DNA of 64,000 bases from Latilactobacillus fragifolii (GCF_905332535.1 NZ_CAJOCF010000003.1:1-64000); one strand, 5' to 3'; counted from the first letter of the stretch, positions 8,360 to 16,344 are shown. Made by a program: numbers and translations. Notes: generated by a model from the sequence alone, not told the origin.

Positions 8360-8383
8360 AAGGTTCGCCTTAAATGCTATAAT
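8354..8383 (+). promoter_or_regulatory. Promoter of the 102-residue gene
   Basis: Extended -10 TGCTATAAT with TGTCAA 18 bp upstream. A leader hairpin (GCAACA / TGTTGC, 8392-8411) follows. Its upstream half overlaps the opposite-strand promoter. Confidence 0.65.
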
Positions 8384-8438
8384 TAAGGTAAGCAACAAAA
8401 TAGGCTGTTGCTTAATTAACTAATTGGAGTTGACCCAT

Positions 8439-8747
8439 ATGCAATTTATCATGACTTTTTCAAATAACGAGACCGTTACTTTTGCGGAAACCGATTTGCT
8501 ACACGCTTGGAAGAATGATACCACGTATTTAAACGTTGGTGATGATCAAGCCTTTTACCTAGACGAAATTTTCAATGGTAGCTACCAAGATGCCATTGCA
8601 ACTTCTAGCGAACAACAACTCGCTAAAGAACGTCCAATTCTCGCATTAGCAGGTCTATTCGCTGATGCAGATTGGTTAACTTTCGAAACCAATCCTGATA
8701 AATACTATCAAACAAAAGCAATCGTTTCACTCACAACCAAAGATTAA
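8439..8747 (+). CDS. Conserved hypothetical protein, 102 residues
   Basis: Acidic, soluble protein of 102 residues, MQFIMTFSNNETVTFAET onward, with no signal peptide, membrane segment or motif that I recognise. The N terminus suggests a small beta-strand domain and the rest is mixed helix. The ATG at 8439 is preferred over an in-frame TTG at 8424 because GGAG lies nine bases before it, and the TTG would fall inside that ribosome site. It has its own promoter and terminator. Function unknown. Confidence 0.7.
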   Translation: MQFIMTFSNNETVTFAETDLLHAWKNDTTYLNVGDDQAFYLDEIFNGSYQDAIATSSEQQLAKERPILALAGLFADADWLTFETNPDKYYQTKAIVSLTTKD

Positions 8748-8753
8748 CTCTCA

Positions 8754-8782
8754 AAAGCCTAGATTACCTAGGCTTTTTTTAT
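8754..8782 (+). terminator. Terminator after the 102-residue gene
   Basis: An 8-bp stem AAGCCTAG / CTAGGCTT is followed by a run of T. Confidence 0.85.
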
Positions 8783-9084
8783 TACTTTCACATGATGCTC
8801 GGTACCCAAAGCACCATGCTTCGTTACTTTGGCGGTTATAATGCTCGATTGATGTTTAAAGTGCACTGCTTTTATTACTCTATTTTATCCGGAAACAAGC
8901 AGCCTTTAGTCCAGTAGGTCTAATAACTGATCATGGTGATTGATAAGCCAAATTACTCAATAGGCCTAAAAGCCACGCTAAGATCACTTTTATCGTCTAA
9001 CAAAATTGTCACTATCCATTTAAAGCTTAATAATAAGCACCAAATATGCGATAATATCGTTAATTAAATTTTAGGGGGGCTATC
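8783..9084. other. Intergenic region without a gene
   Basis: I see no convincing coding frame. A 40-codon frame from 8793 has no ribosome site. At 9006-9034 TTGTCA, 17 bp and AATAAT form a modest promoter candidate for the following gene. Confidence 0.5.
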
Positions 9085-9900
9085 ATGCAAACTAAAGCGT
9101 ATCAAGTTTTAAATAACTTCGAGATCAAATTAATTGGGATTATCCTCATGTTTATTGATCACGTGCACCAAATGTTCGCCGCTGCCGGGGTTCCTGGCTG
9201 GGTTGATTGGTTCGGACGGCCAGTTGCCACGATTTTCTTCTTTATGGCAGTTGAAGGATTCACGCATACTCGAAATCAAAAACGTTACATGTGCCGATTA
9301 CTCATTGGCTTTTGGGTTATGAACTTGGGAAGCCGTATTGTCCAGCAATTCTTCGAAGTCGGTAACCTCGCACTGTCAAACAATATTTTCACCGATTTAT
9401 TCATTGCCGTTTTAGCAATGTATGGGATTCAAGAAATTAGTGCCGGCCGCCGCGCACACCATCCCAAACAAATCCTGATTGGTGGACTAGCAATTGTCGT
9501 TCCCATCCTCGTATCAATATTGGTGCTTGGTCTAATTGCTAACCCTAAGACAGTGATGCTGTCTGCCAATCTCGCAATGGTTATCCCAAACATTATGCTT
9601 GCGGAAAATGGTCTTCTCCTCTACATCGGCGTATTTTTTTATCTTTTCCGAAACAACCGACTCTTACAATGTCTAACAGTCCTTGTTTTCGCATTCATTA
9701 GCGCTGGGGTCACCTCCGGCTTTGCCTTCACTGGCCTCTTCACTAGCAATACGCAATGGATGATGATCTTCGCGATTATCCCGATTCTCTTGTACAACGG
9801 CCAAAAAGGCCCTAGCATGAAGTATTTCTTCTACTTGTTCTACCCAATTCACATTTGGTTATTATTCATTCTTGCTTCATTAATGGGCGTTGGGGCTTAA
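9085..9900 (+). CDS. TraX-family integral membrane protein
   Basis: Membrane protein of 271 residues with about eight hydrophobic helices. The TraX family pattern is visible: N-terminal KLIGIILMFIDHVHQMF, then GRPVATIFFFMAVEGFTHTR, and near the end the conserved YLFYPIHIWLLF. TraX was named for acetylation of F pilin, but chromosomal TraX homologues in Firmicutes are not tied to conjugation and are probably acyltransferase-like; their substrate is unknown. The His in the first helix (IDHVH) and the final YPIH are the residues shared with the family. AGGGGGG lies before the ATG. It stands alone, with no conjugation genes nearby. Confidence 0.85.
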   Translation: MQTKAYQVLNNFEIKLIGIILMFIDHVHQMFAAAGVPGWVDWFGRPVATIFFFMAVEGFTHTRNQKRYMCRLLIGFWVMNLGSRIVQQFFEVGNLALSNNIFTDLFIAVLAMYGIQEISAGRRAHHPKQILIGGLAIVVPILVSILVLGLIANPKTVMLSANLAMVIPNIMLAENGLLLYIGVFFYLFRNNRLLQCLTVLVFAFISAGVTSGFAFTGLFTSNTQWMMIFAIIPILLYNGQKGPSMKYFFYLFYPIHIWLLFILASLMGVGA

Positions 9901-10166
9901 ATCATTAGCTTGATATGCAAGCTAAAAACGATAAATAACTTGTTTAACTATGACTAATGTCTTTGATAGAAATTTCGATGGGCCGTAATATCGCCGTCTT
10001 CATCGTTGGGATTGTAATTTTATCCGTTAAAATTCGCTGTCTCTACGATCCAGACCGTTCAGACTGATAGGTGCTCATTGAATTCAAACCGCTTATTGGA
10101 ACAACCTAGTTCTATATCCGCATGCTCTTGCCAACCAAAACCAACCGTTGGGTATAAGCAATTAAT
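9901..10166 (+). other. Intergenic region with a possible gene remnant
   Basis: No complete gene. A frame from 9978 (MGRNIAVFIVGIVILSVK onward) runs 29 codons and then continues with several stops in the same frame, ending just before an orphan terminator. There is no ribosome site. A small hairpin (TAGCTTG / CAAGCTA) follows the TraX gene at 9904-9922. It may be the relic of a small membrane-protein gene, or a terminated leader or RNA. Confidence 0.25.
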
Positions 10167-10198
10167 ATAACAGCCACAGGGGTGGCTGTTATTTTTTT
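10167..10198 (+). terminator. Intrinsic terminator, plus strand
   Basis: A perfect 11-bp stem ATAACAGCCAC / GTGGCTGTTAT with loop AGGG is followed by TTTTTT. No intact gene lies directly before it; the nearest is the TraX gene 266 bases upstream. Confidence 0.85.
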
Positions 10199-10205
10199 AC
10201 AAACA

Positions 10206-10249
10206 AAAAAAGGCGATTAACACCGTTACGGTAGTGTTAATCGCCTTTT
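10206..10249 (-). terminator. Terminator of ssrA
   Basis: A perfect 16-bp stem AAAAGGCGATTAACAC with its complement, followed on the minus strand by a T-run. Confidence 0.9.
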
Positions 10250-10286
10250 GTTAAGCCGCTAATGCTGCTTAACACCTTGTTTTTTA

Positions 10287-10653
10287 TGGAGCCGGCGGGG
10301 GTTGAACCCGCGTCCATGCGCATTGCCACGTCAATCTCTACACTCATAGTCGAACAATTTAGGCCTTCGCTAGTCCAAAACGCCGTCCGACAAAAGCTCG
10401 GATGAACTAGCTAGTTTGCAAATCTCCTTTAAACACCTCAAACGGCAGTATTTAACGTAACCCAATTAATTTGAGACCCGGATCTAACCCTTGGGTGAAG
10501 TCAGGCGGATCACGCTATGCTGGTGTTTAGGCAGCTACAGCGTAAGAATTGTTATTGTTTGCAGTTATAATTAACTGTAACGTTGTTAACGTAGACGTAA
10601 CCTACGAAGTGCAATTCACGCTCACCTACACATGTCGAATCCGTAACGGCCCC
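10287..10653 (-). ncRNA. ssrA: Transfer-messenger RNA (tmRNA)
   Basis: Rescues stalled ribosomes by trans-translation with SmpB. The 5' end GGGGCCGUUACGGAUUCGAC and 3' end CGCGGGUUCAACCCCCGC-CGGCUCCA form the tRNA-like domain; GGGGCCG pairs with CGGCUCC in the acceptor stem. The tag reading frame starts at GCA and encodes ANNNNSYAVAA before TAA, giving the usual protease-recognised AVAA/ALAA-type end. The CCA tail is not encoded. The mature 5' and 3' ends are inferred from base pairing. Upstream, TTTCAT and TAAACT 17 bp apart form a promoter candidate. Confidence 0.97.
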
Positions 10654-10706
10654 GATATGCAAATACTAGTTTAGCATATCAGCCAGTAATATGAAAGACT
10701 TTAACC

Positions 10707-11159
10707 TTATTTAACCACTAAGCGTTTCTTAGGGAACCGCTCTTTTAAAAAGGCTTGTAATTTTTCAACCGTCGTTTTAAAGCGTAACTTGGCAATCCGA
10801 ATTTCACCAACATAAAAATGAACTTCAACGAAATCATCTTGTGTTAATAATTCAATCTTAGAAATCGCCGCAAATTGCCGAATCGTATTTAAGTTTGCAA
10901 TCAAACTTGTTTTCGTCAAACCACGGGGCCAAAAAGCAATCACAATTAGGATTACAACCGAGCCAAGACCGGTAATTTGGTCGCTAAGGGTTCTCCCCAT
11001 TGCTAACGTTAAACCCAGTAATAGGATTCCGACGCAACATAGAAAAATCGTCCACAAGCGATTCCGTTTTGCGCGCCAAACCATTTTTGTTTCAACGATT
11101 AGCCAGATAACGAACAAAGCAATGGCCAATAAGCCATAAAATAATGTAAAACCTGTCAT
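10707..11159 (-). CDS. Conserved membrane protein of unknown function
   Basis: Protein of 150 residues with about four transmembrane helices in the first 100 residues (FTLFYGLLAIALFVIWLIV, LWTIFLCCVGILLLGLTLAM, GLGSVVILIVIAFW). A basic cytoplasmic tail follows, with a small alpha/beta segment (VEVHFYVGEIRIAKLRFK) resembling the DUF5673-like tail found in lactobacilli. GGAGGGG precedes the ATG. It lies between ackA (upstream, separated by a terminator) and ssrA. Function unknown. Confidence 0.7.
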   Translation of the reverse strand: MTGFTLFYGLLAIALFVIWLIVETKMVWRAKRNRLWTIFLCCVGILLLGLTLAMGRTLSDQITGLGSVVILIVIAFWPRGLTKTSLIANLNTIRQFAAISKIELLTQDDFVEVHFYVGEIRIAKLRFKTTVEKLQAFLKERFPKKRLVVK

Positions 11160-11175
11160 ATTCCTATCCCCTCCA

Positions 11176-11208
11176 CTAAAAAATGACCAGCCAATCGCTG
11201 GTCATTTT
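11176..11208 (-). terminator. Terminator of ackA
   Basis: A perfect 12-bp stem AAAATGACCAGC with GCTGGTCATTTT, followed on the minus strand by TTTTTT. Confidence 0.9.
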
Positions 11209-11218
11209 AACTGATGCT

Positions 11219-12412
11219 TTAGACGTGGCCAATCTCAACAACGTCTCTTGCAATCATTACTTCTTCATTAGTTGGTACTAGTAACACTTTAACGCGTGAA
11301 TCGTCAGCACTGATAACGCGTTCTTGCGCCATTACATTATTGCGTTCTGGATCAACTTTAACGCCAAAGAAACTTAAGCGATCGGCAATGCGTTGACGCA
11401 TTAAAATATCGCCTTCACCCATCCCAGCTGTAATCACTAAGACATCAAGGCCACCCATAATCGCAACGTATGACCCAACGTACTTAATCAGCCGGTTAAC
11501 AAAGATATCAATTGCCAATTGTGATTCAGGACGTTCTTCACGCGTCTTTTCAAGATCACGCATGTCAGGCGATAAACCAGAAATCCCATAAATACCTGAT
11601 TTAGTATTCAAAATATCGATCATTTCGGCTGGATCTTGAATGGCTAGTTTTTCCATTAAAAATGCAACCAGTGAAGGATCGATATCCCCTGAACGCGTAC
11701 TCATTGTCACCCCTGCAAGCGGCGTGAAGCCCATTGATGTATCCAATGATTTACCCTCTTTAATGGCAGTTACTGAGACACCACTCCCAAGATGCATGGT
11801 GATCATTTTTAATGCTTCCAATGGTTTGCCTAACATTTCAGCAGCACGATGGGAAACGTAACGATGACTCGTCCCATGAGCACCGTACTTCCGGGCGCCA
11901 TACTTGCGATAATATTCAAGCGGTAAACTATAAAGATAATTTTCTTTAGGCATCGTTGTATGGAACGATGTATCAAAAACAGCAACCTGCGGTACATCTG
12001 GTAGAATCTTCCGAAAAGCACGGATAACACCGGCTTCAGCAGGATTGTGTAATGGTGCATACTCTGCCAATTCTTCAATCCGTTTTAATGACGCTTCATT
12101 AATTAATGCGGATGACTTGAAATCTTCACCACCGGCAACGACGCGATGGCCAATCCCACTAATTTCACTATATTCATTGATAATTTTAAATTCAATTAAC
12201 TTCTTCAATAACAAATCAACCGCAACATCTTGCGTCTTAATATCCTGGGTCATTGAGAACTTTTGCCCATCCCCGTATTTAACGGTAAAGACTGAATCAG
12301 ATAATCCTAAACGATCAACCATCCCTTGGGCAACAACTTGTTCTTCAGGCATGATAAATAACTTCCATTTAAGGGTAGAACTACCAGCGTTAATTGCTAA
12401 TACTTTTGACAT
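11219..12412 (-). CDS. ackA: Acetate kinase
   Basis: Converts acetyl phosphate and ADP to acetate and ATP, the last step of the Pta-AckA branch and an ATP source in lactic acid bacteria. The length of 397 residues is typical. The ASKHA-fold phosphate-binding signature VLAINAGSSTLKWKLF is at the N terminus. The second signature MHLGSGVSVTAI, the catalytic-region RVVAGGEDF and the C-terminal PTNEEVMIARD are present. It follows a YtxK-type methylase gene by 21 bases, the arrangement known from bacilli and lactobacilli, and shares that gene's promoter, which carries a cre-like site. pta lies elsewhere in the window, at 46.2 kb. Confidence 0.97.
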   Translation of the reverse strand: MSKVLAINAGSSTLKWKLFIMPEEQVVAQGMVDRLGLSDSVFTVKYGDGQKFSMTQDIKTQDVAVDLLLKKLIEFKIINEYSEISGIGHRVVAGGEDFKSSALINEASLKRIEELAEYAPLHNPAEAGVIRAFRKILPDVPQVAVFDTSFHTTMPKENYLYSLPLEYYRKYGARKYGAHGTSHRYVSHRAAEMLGKPLEALKMITMHLGSGVSVTAIKEGKSLDTSMGFTPLAGVTMSTRSGDIDPSLVAFLMEKLAIQDPAEMIDILNTKSGIYGISGLSPDMRDLEKTREERPESQLAIDIFVNRLIKYVGSYVAIMGGLDVLVITAGMGEGDILMRQRIADRLSFFGVKVDPERNNVMAQERVISADDSRVKVLLVPTNEEVMIARDVVEIGHV

Positions 12413-12433
12413 CTAATCACCTTTTCTATTCGA

Positions 12434-13453
12434 TTATTGTAAATTATCTTTATGCCAAGTCCGGATCTTCTGTAGATACGTTGCAAACGCTTTTTGATCG
12501 TTAGAATTTGGAAACTCACCTAATAAAATCGGGTCTGCTTGTTTGGCACCAGCACCTTGTTTTTGAAGGATTAAAATCGCTTTTTGGCCTTCTTTAGTCT
12601 TAAACAAGTTGGCTGGTAAACTCAACAAGCCTTGCAAATAGACATGTTTTGTCACCCATTTAATCAGTTGTTTAGCTTCATCCGTTTCTAAAATAACATT
12701 CGGTACTAAGAAAAAGCCATAGCCACCTTCTTTAACATAGTGCATCGTTTGTTCAATCAACAAATGATGGGCATATGAATGACCACTAGCTGCATGGGTT
12801 TCAAAATCAGCGGCCCGTTCATCTAATGGATAAAAACCAATCGGCAAATCGGCGACGGCAATATCAACGGGTTTAACCAATAGTGGTTCGATTGCATCCT
12901 GATGGAAAAAAGTTGTTGTATGCTTCTGCAATTCACTACTGATACCCGCAATTTCCAATAAACTATCGTCATTATCAATCCCAAAACCTTGCACGGTATT
13001 CCCTGTTAATTTTTGGATATGATTGATTACGGTTGCCAGTAAGTTCCCCGTTCCGACAACTGGGTCTAAAACCGTCTTGATTTGGTCAGCACCACCGAAC
13101 ACCTCTGCCAAATATGCTACAAGATAGCCAATCGCATCCGGTGTCATTTGCTTGTTCGGTTCCACTTTCACTTGGCGCAAGCCTTTAAGGGTTGCCAACT
13201 GCACCGCTTGGCGAATTTCTTCTGCATCAAATTGATTGAGATTAACCGTCGCATAAAGCGCTTCTAATTGTGCAACAGTATCAGCATCTGGTAAACCATC
13301 TGCAACTTTTACACGACCACCATCTGCAATATTCGCAATCGTCTCAGTGAGTGCATCTAAATAGGTCGTTTCTAAATTCTTTTCAATTAATTGAGTTGTT
13401 TGATCGAATTGATCAAACAACGTTTCTACAGCACTCTTAGGCAAAATAGCCAC
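12434..13453 (-). CDS. YtxK-type class I SAM-dependent methyltransferase
   Basis: Protein of 339 residues of the group found between the comG operon and ackA in many Firmicutes. SAM-binding motif I is VLDPVVGTGNLLATV around residue 130. The position that is NPPY/DPPY in adenine-N6 DNA methylases reads DLPIG here, which is usual for the YtxK group and leaves the substrate uncertain. A C-terminal N6_MTase-like segment includes KEGGYGFFLVPN and LPANLF. It lies downstream of comGG and upstream of ackA on the same strand; its own promoter precedes it. In several genera it is co-induced with competence genes. Confidence 0.8.
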   Translation of the reverse strand: MAILPKSAVETLFDQFDQTTQLIEKNLETTYLDALTETIANIADGGRVKVADGLPDADTVAQLEALYATVNLNQFDAEEIRQAVQLATLKGLRQVKVEPNKQMTPDAIGYLVAYLAEVFGGADQIKTVLDPVVGTGNLLATVINHIQKLTGNTVQGFGIDNDDSLLEIAGISSELQKHTTTFFHQDAIEPLLVKPVDIAVADLPIGFYPLDERAADFETHAASGHSYAHHLLIEQTMHYVKEGGYGFFLVPNVILETDEAKQLIKWVTKHVYLQGLLSLPANLFKTKEGQKAILILQKQGAGAKQADPILLGEFPNSNDQKAFATYLQKIRTWHKDNLQ

Positions 13454-13530
13454 CTCTATTCATTGGATTCCTGTTATATTCTATCGGTATTCTAACGGCA
13501 AAGCAAGTAATACAGGTGGGTACACTTAGA

Positions 13531-13559
13531 ATTATAAATCATAGTAAGCGCTTTATCAA
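13531..13559 (-). promoter_or_regulatory. Promoter with cre-like site before the methylase-ackA genes
   Basis: On the minus strand TTGATA, 17 bp and TATAAT form a near-consensus sigma-A promoter. The spacer contains ATAAAGCGCTTACT (13543-13556), 11 of 14 matches to the CcpA cre pattern TGAAAGCGCTTTCA. A cre in the spacer would block RNA polymerase, so CcpA would repress here; this is inference. Confidence 0.6.
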
Positions 13560-13575
13560 ATAGAAAATTTTAACG

Positions 13576-13893
13576 CTAATCTGTTTCATTCTGAGCTGGA
13601 AACTGTTTTCGATAGCCATTGTTTAACTCAATGATGATTAACTTATGTTGTTGATCAATACGACTCTTCCCCATATTAGTCTTTATACCTTGAATTGACG
13701 CGGTTTGTCGCGCCTTATTTGTTAATTTAAGAATGATTTGGGTCTGGTAATAGTTGGTCAAACTGGTATAACTTTGTTGTTGCTGTTGATAGCTATGCGT
13801 CACAATTAATAGCGTACTTGTCACTAAGCTTAACATCAACACTGCATTCAAAAGTGCGACTGCAGAGCGTTTAATCGGTATGTTTTGTATCAT
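13576..13893 (-). CDS. comGG: Competence pseudopilus protein ComGG-like
   Basis: Last gene of the comG operon, 105 residues. A hydrophobic N-terminal helix (AVALLNAVLMLSLVTSTLLIV) is followed by a Gln-rich extracellular stretch. It has no FTLIE-type prepilin cleavage motif, as expected of ComGG. Minor pseudopilins of this kind form the tip of the DNA-uptake pilus. The start ATG 13893 is chosen over a longer frame because GGAGG lies five bases upstream; it overlaps the end of comGF. Sequence conservation in this family is low, so the call rests mainly on position and topology. Confidence 0.7.
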   Translation of the reverse strand: MIQNIPIKRSAVALLNAVLMLSLVTSTLLIVTHSYQQQQQSYTSLTNYYQTQIILKLTNKARQTASIQGIKTNMGKSRIDQQHKLIIIELNNGYRKQFPAQNETD

Positions 13894-14374
13894 GTTGCGC
13901 CTCCAAAAAGCATTCATGTTGATACACGGTCCCATCACTTAAACGTACTTCCAGTTCTAAAAAAGGGTTGTGATACACCATTTTTACCCGCGAGACCCCT
14001 TCTAGTAAAGGCATATACCCATTTTCCGTACTCGAGACAACCAGTTCTTTTTTAGCTTTCGTTAAGGTATACCGCCGTTTTGAATCTTTGGCGATGATTA
14101 GTTGTTGCTCATAACCTACATATTCGATTGAAACAAATTGGGCGCCCTCCAAGAAACGATCAAGCTCAATCATACTAATGTGCCAGTTAATATTTTGGCG
14201 TTCCGTTTGTGTTAATTGCGTTGTATGCGTTAATGTTCTGACGGTCGCCAATCCTAATTGACTGCTCAAAACCAAAATAACGAGTGCTACAACCATTTCG
14301 ATAAGCGTAAATCCGGAGTGTTTAGTAGCAATGCCATTGAAGTGCAACTCGTTCACCCGCTTTATTTGTGACAT
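13871..14374 (-). CDS. comGF: Competence pseudopilin ComGF
   Basis: Minor pseudopilin of the competence transformation pilus, 167 residues. The prepilin motif GFTLIEMVVALVILVLSSQ lies about 20 residues in, with the Glu at +5, and the body carries the ComGF-like pattern (YVGYEQQLIIA, GYMPLLEGVSRV). The N-terminal leader here is long, and the ribosome site before ATG 14374 is weak, so the true start may be slightly downstream. It overlaps comGE by more than 50 bases and comGG by 23. Confidence 0.8.
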   Translation of the reverse strand: MSQIKRVNELHFNGIATKHSGFTLIEMVVALVILVLSSQLGLATVRTLTHTTQLTQTERQNINWHISMIELDRFLEGAQFVSIEYVGYEQQLIIAKDSKRRYTLTKAKKELVVSSTENGYMPLLEGVSRVKMVYHNPFLELEVRLSDGTVYQHECFLEAQHDTKHTD

Positions 14375-14627
14375 AAATAGCCTGTTTTTGGGTGACGACC
14401 TGGTATGTTTCCCGTTGTAGCTGCCATTGTGCTCGCGGCGGTTGCTTATTTACCAAGCGATTAACAGCCATTGCCATTACCGCATATTCTGCAGTCACAC
14501 ACCGGCGTTGAACCTGATGTGCTTTAAACTGGTGCAGGCTTATCGTTAAGGTCAAGCCACCCATTAAAAGGAGACTTAACGCGACAATTTGTTCTACTAA
14601 TAAAAACGCCGGTCTACTTCTTAACAT
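14322..14627 (-). CDS. comGE: Competence pseudopilin ComGE-like
   Basis: Protein of 101 residues with a short prepilin-like leader: AFLLVEQIVALSLLLMGGL, with Glu at +5 after the processing site. A short extracellular domain ending in WHCY follows. It lies between comGD and comGF with overlaps at both ends, the standard order of the operon. As a minor pseudopilin it would help prime the competence pilus at the membrane. The family is variable, so the name rests on position and on the prepilin motif. Confidence 0.7.
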   Translation of the reverse strand: MLRSRPAFLLVEQIVALSLLLMGGLTLTISLHQFKAHQVQRRCVTAEYAVMAMAVNRLVNKQPPRAQWQLQRETYQVVTQKQAIYVTNKAGERVALQWHCY

Positions 14628-15057
14628 GTAACATCCCCCACATCATCTGGACCCGGTATTCATAGCGGCGCCCATCAATTTTAGACCGACAAATTAATGA
14701 CTGCGGTCTGGCAGCTGAGTCATGATTAAACTGGATCCTAAACCAAGTTTCAGGATCGACACACGTCAATGTTTCTGGAATCGGGATAGCCATGCTTGAA
14801 TATTGTGGATCGGCACTTGTGTAATGTAACGTATGATTGGCTTGGTCCCAAGATAGGTGGACATTATGCGGCTCAACAGCGACATATTCGCGAGTCGCAT
14901 GCCATGATGCTTCAAATTGTTCAAAAAATAACCGCTCCGCCTGCCGTGCGCGATAATCACGAAGATGTTGTAATGCAAATAAACTGACTACCCCAACAAT
15001 GAACAAAACAACACAACTCTCAATTAAAGTGAATGCCTTATTTTGAATTTTGAACAA
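14614..15057 (-). CDS. comGD: Competence pseudopilin ComGD
   Basis: Minor pseudopilin of 147 residues. The prepilin motif KAFTLIESCVVLFIVGVVSL lies at residues 7-26, and the GspH-like body contains the pattern FEQFEASWHATREYVAVE and, near the C terminus, IDGRRYEYRVQMMWGML. It is cleaved and methylated by the ComC peptidase (not in this window) and assembled with ComGC into the DNA-uptake pilus. It overlaps comGC by 20 bases and comGE by 14. Confidence 0.85.
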   Translation of the reverse strand: MFKIQNKAFTLIESCVVLFIVGVVSLFALQHLRDYRARQAERLFFEQFEASWHATREYVAVEPHNVHLSWDQANHTLHYTSADPQYSSMAIPIPETLTCVDPETWFRIQFNHDSAARPQSLICRSKIDGRRYEYRVQMMWGMLHVKK

Positions 15058-15346
15058 CTTTATTATCCTTAATTGTTATACCGCGTTTTTCAGCTTGTTT
15101 AACTTGATTGTCGCTTAAATATTTTTCGCCTGATGCTAAATCAGCTAAGCTTGAAACTGTTTTTCCATCATCCCTAGCTAATTCGACTTGTGTCTGAATC
15201 GTTGCCACCAAGGCCGTATCCGTTTTTTTCTCAGCTGCCTCTTTCTGGCGCATTAAATTAGGCGCAATCAACAGGACTAACATTGATATGACAGCTAAGA
15301 CAACTACCATTTCAATCAACGTAAATGCCTTTCTTTTTTTCTTCAT
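15038..15346 (-). CDS. comGC: Competence major pseudopilin ComGC
   Basis: Major subunit of the competence pilus, 102 residues. The basic leader MKKKRK is followed by the class III signal AFTLIEMVVVLAVISMLVLL (cleavage before the Phe, Glu at +5). The body contains ETDTALVA-like helix residues and the usual ComGC end (IKDNKVVQNSK). The start ATG 15346 has GGAGGGG seven bases before it and overlaps the stop of comGB by four bases, so the two are translationally coupled; a longer upstream frame is not needed. Confidence 0.92.
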   Translation of the reverse strand: MKKKRKAFTLIEMVVVLAVISMLVLLIAPNLMRQKEAAEKKTDTALVATIQTQVELARDDGKTVSSLADLASGEKYLSDNQVKQAEKRGITIKDNKVVQNSK

Positions 15347-16344
15347 GATATCCCCTCCATTGTGTGATATAACGGTAATAAAATACTGAGATAAGTACAA
15401 ATAATGATGACCCCAATCAGGATAAATAAGAGTGGTTGTAGCCAATTGACCTTCTGTTGCAGTTGGCGTTGCAAGTCATCGTATTTAATAGCAGCCAACA
15501 GATCGACCTCTTTGGCCATCTGTTGTAACGAACTTCCTTTAGCCAGAACTAAACGCAATTCAGACGGGTAAAAAGTGGTATCTGCTAAATGATCCAATAG
15601 CGTGCCGCCCTTTTTAATTCCGGCTTCTAGTCGCTGCATTAGTTGCACGAGCCATGATGTTTGCGCTAATTGTTGAGTGAGCTGGTGCATTTCGGCTAAG
15701 TTTAACCCATTTGCTAAGCAAGTCGCCAAATCAAATAAAAGACAATATTGATAGTACGTCTGTAATGACTTACCCAAAAAAGGCCATTTAAACGCCGCGG
15801 TGAGCCGCTTTAATAATGGTTGCCGATGCCAACAAATGAAATATCCACTAAGTAACATCCCAATAACAATCACTGATACGCCCATGATTCTTAAAAAGAA
15901 TTGTAATGGCGAAATGGTCGTCGTTGTCGGAGTAAACTGTGCGATTTCTGGGAAAAGATAGATCTGCATCATCCCAATCAAGAACCCCAGAAAAAGGATC
16001 AGAAAACAAGGGTAAGCAATCACCCCGATTAATTCCTTGCGGCGCTTTTGTTGGATCCGTTGTAATTGCCCTAGATGCCATAGACAATCGTCCAAATGCC
16101 CCTGTAACTCTGTTAATTCAATTTGGGCAACAAGGTGTGGTGGAAACGAAACGGCCGCCAAACTCGGTGCTAAGCGTTCACCTGCTTCTAAACTAGTTCG
16201 AAGCTGATTTAACCACTGCTTTTGGGATGGAAAAACAATTGGCATAAAGCTCAGCGCTTGTTGTAAAGAAAAACCATTTTGCAATAACCGGCCTAACAAC
16301 AACATGAATTCGGTATTAAATTGGGTAGTTGTTTTAGCCTTCAT
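15343..16344 (-). CDS. comGB: Competence inner-membrane platform protein ComGB
   Basis: Polytopic membrane protein of 333 residues of the type II secretion GspF family, the platform on which the ComG ATPase acts. Two GspF domains are present: the first begins FNTEFMLLLGRLLQNGFSL, the second LLFDLATCLANGLNLAEM. Three transmembrane helices are visible (IAYPCFLILFLGFLIGMMQ, MGVSVIVIGMLLSGYFI, and LQPLLFILIGVIIICTYLS). The ATG at 16344 is chosen because GAGGAG lies eight bases before it; an upstream TTG lies too close to that site. It overlaps comGA by 11 bases. Confidence 0.9.
   Translation of the reverse strand: MKAKTTTQFNTEFMLLLGRLLQNGFSLQQALSFMPIVFPSQKQWLNQLRTSLEAGERLAPSLAAVSFPPHLVAQIELTELQGHLDDCLWHLGQLQRIQQKRRKELIGVIAYPCFLILFLGFLIGMMQIYLFPEIAQFTPTTTTISPLQFFLRIMGVSVIVIGMLLSGYFICWHRQPLLKRLTAAFKWPFLGKSLQTYYQYCLLFDLATCLANGLNLAEMHQLTQQLAQTSWLVQLMQRLEAGIKKGGTLLDHLADTTFYPSELRLVLAKGSSLQQMAKEVDLLAAIKYDDLQRQLQQKVNWLQPLLFILIGVIIICTYLSILLPLYHTMEGIS

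Noticed and set aside
8793-8915. 40-codon plus-strand frame in the gap before the TraX-like gene
   Set aside because: No ribosome site, no promoter and no recognisable composition.
10654-10680. 7-bp inverted repeat GATATGC / GCATATC just upstream of the tmRNA 5' end
   Set aside because: Could be a processing stem, but it is short, and the tmRNA promoter overlaps it; too little evidence to list as a feature.
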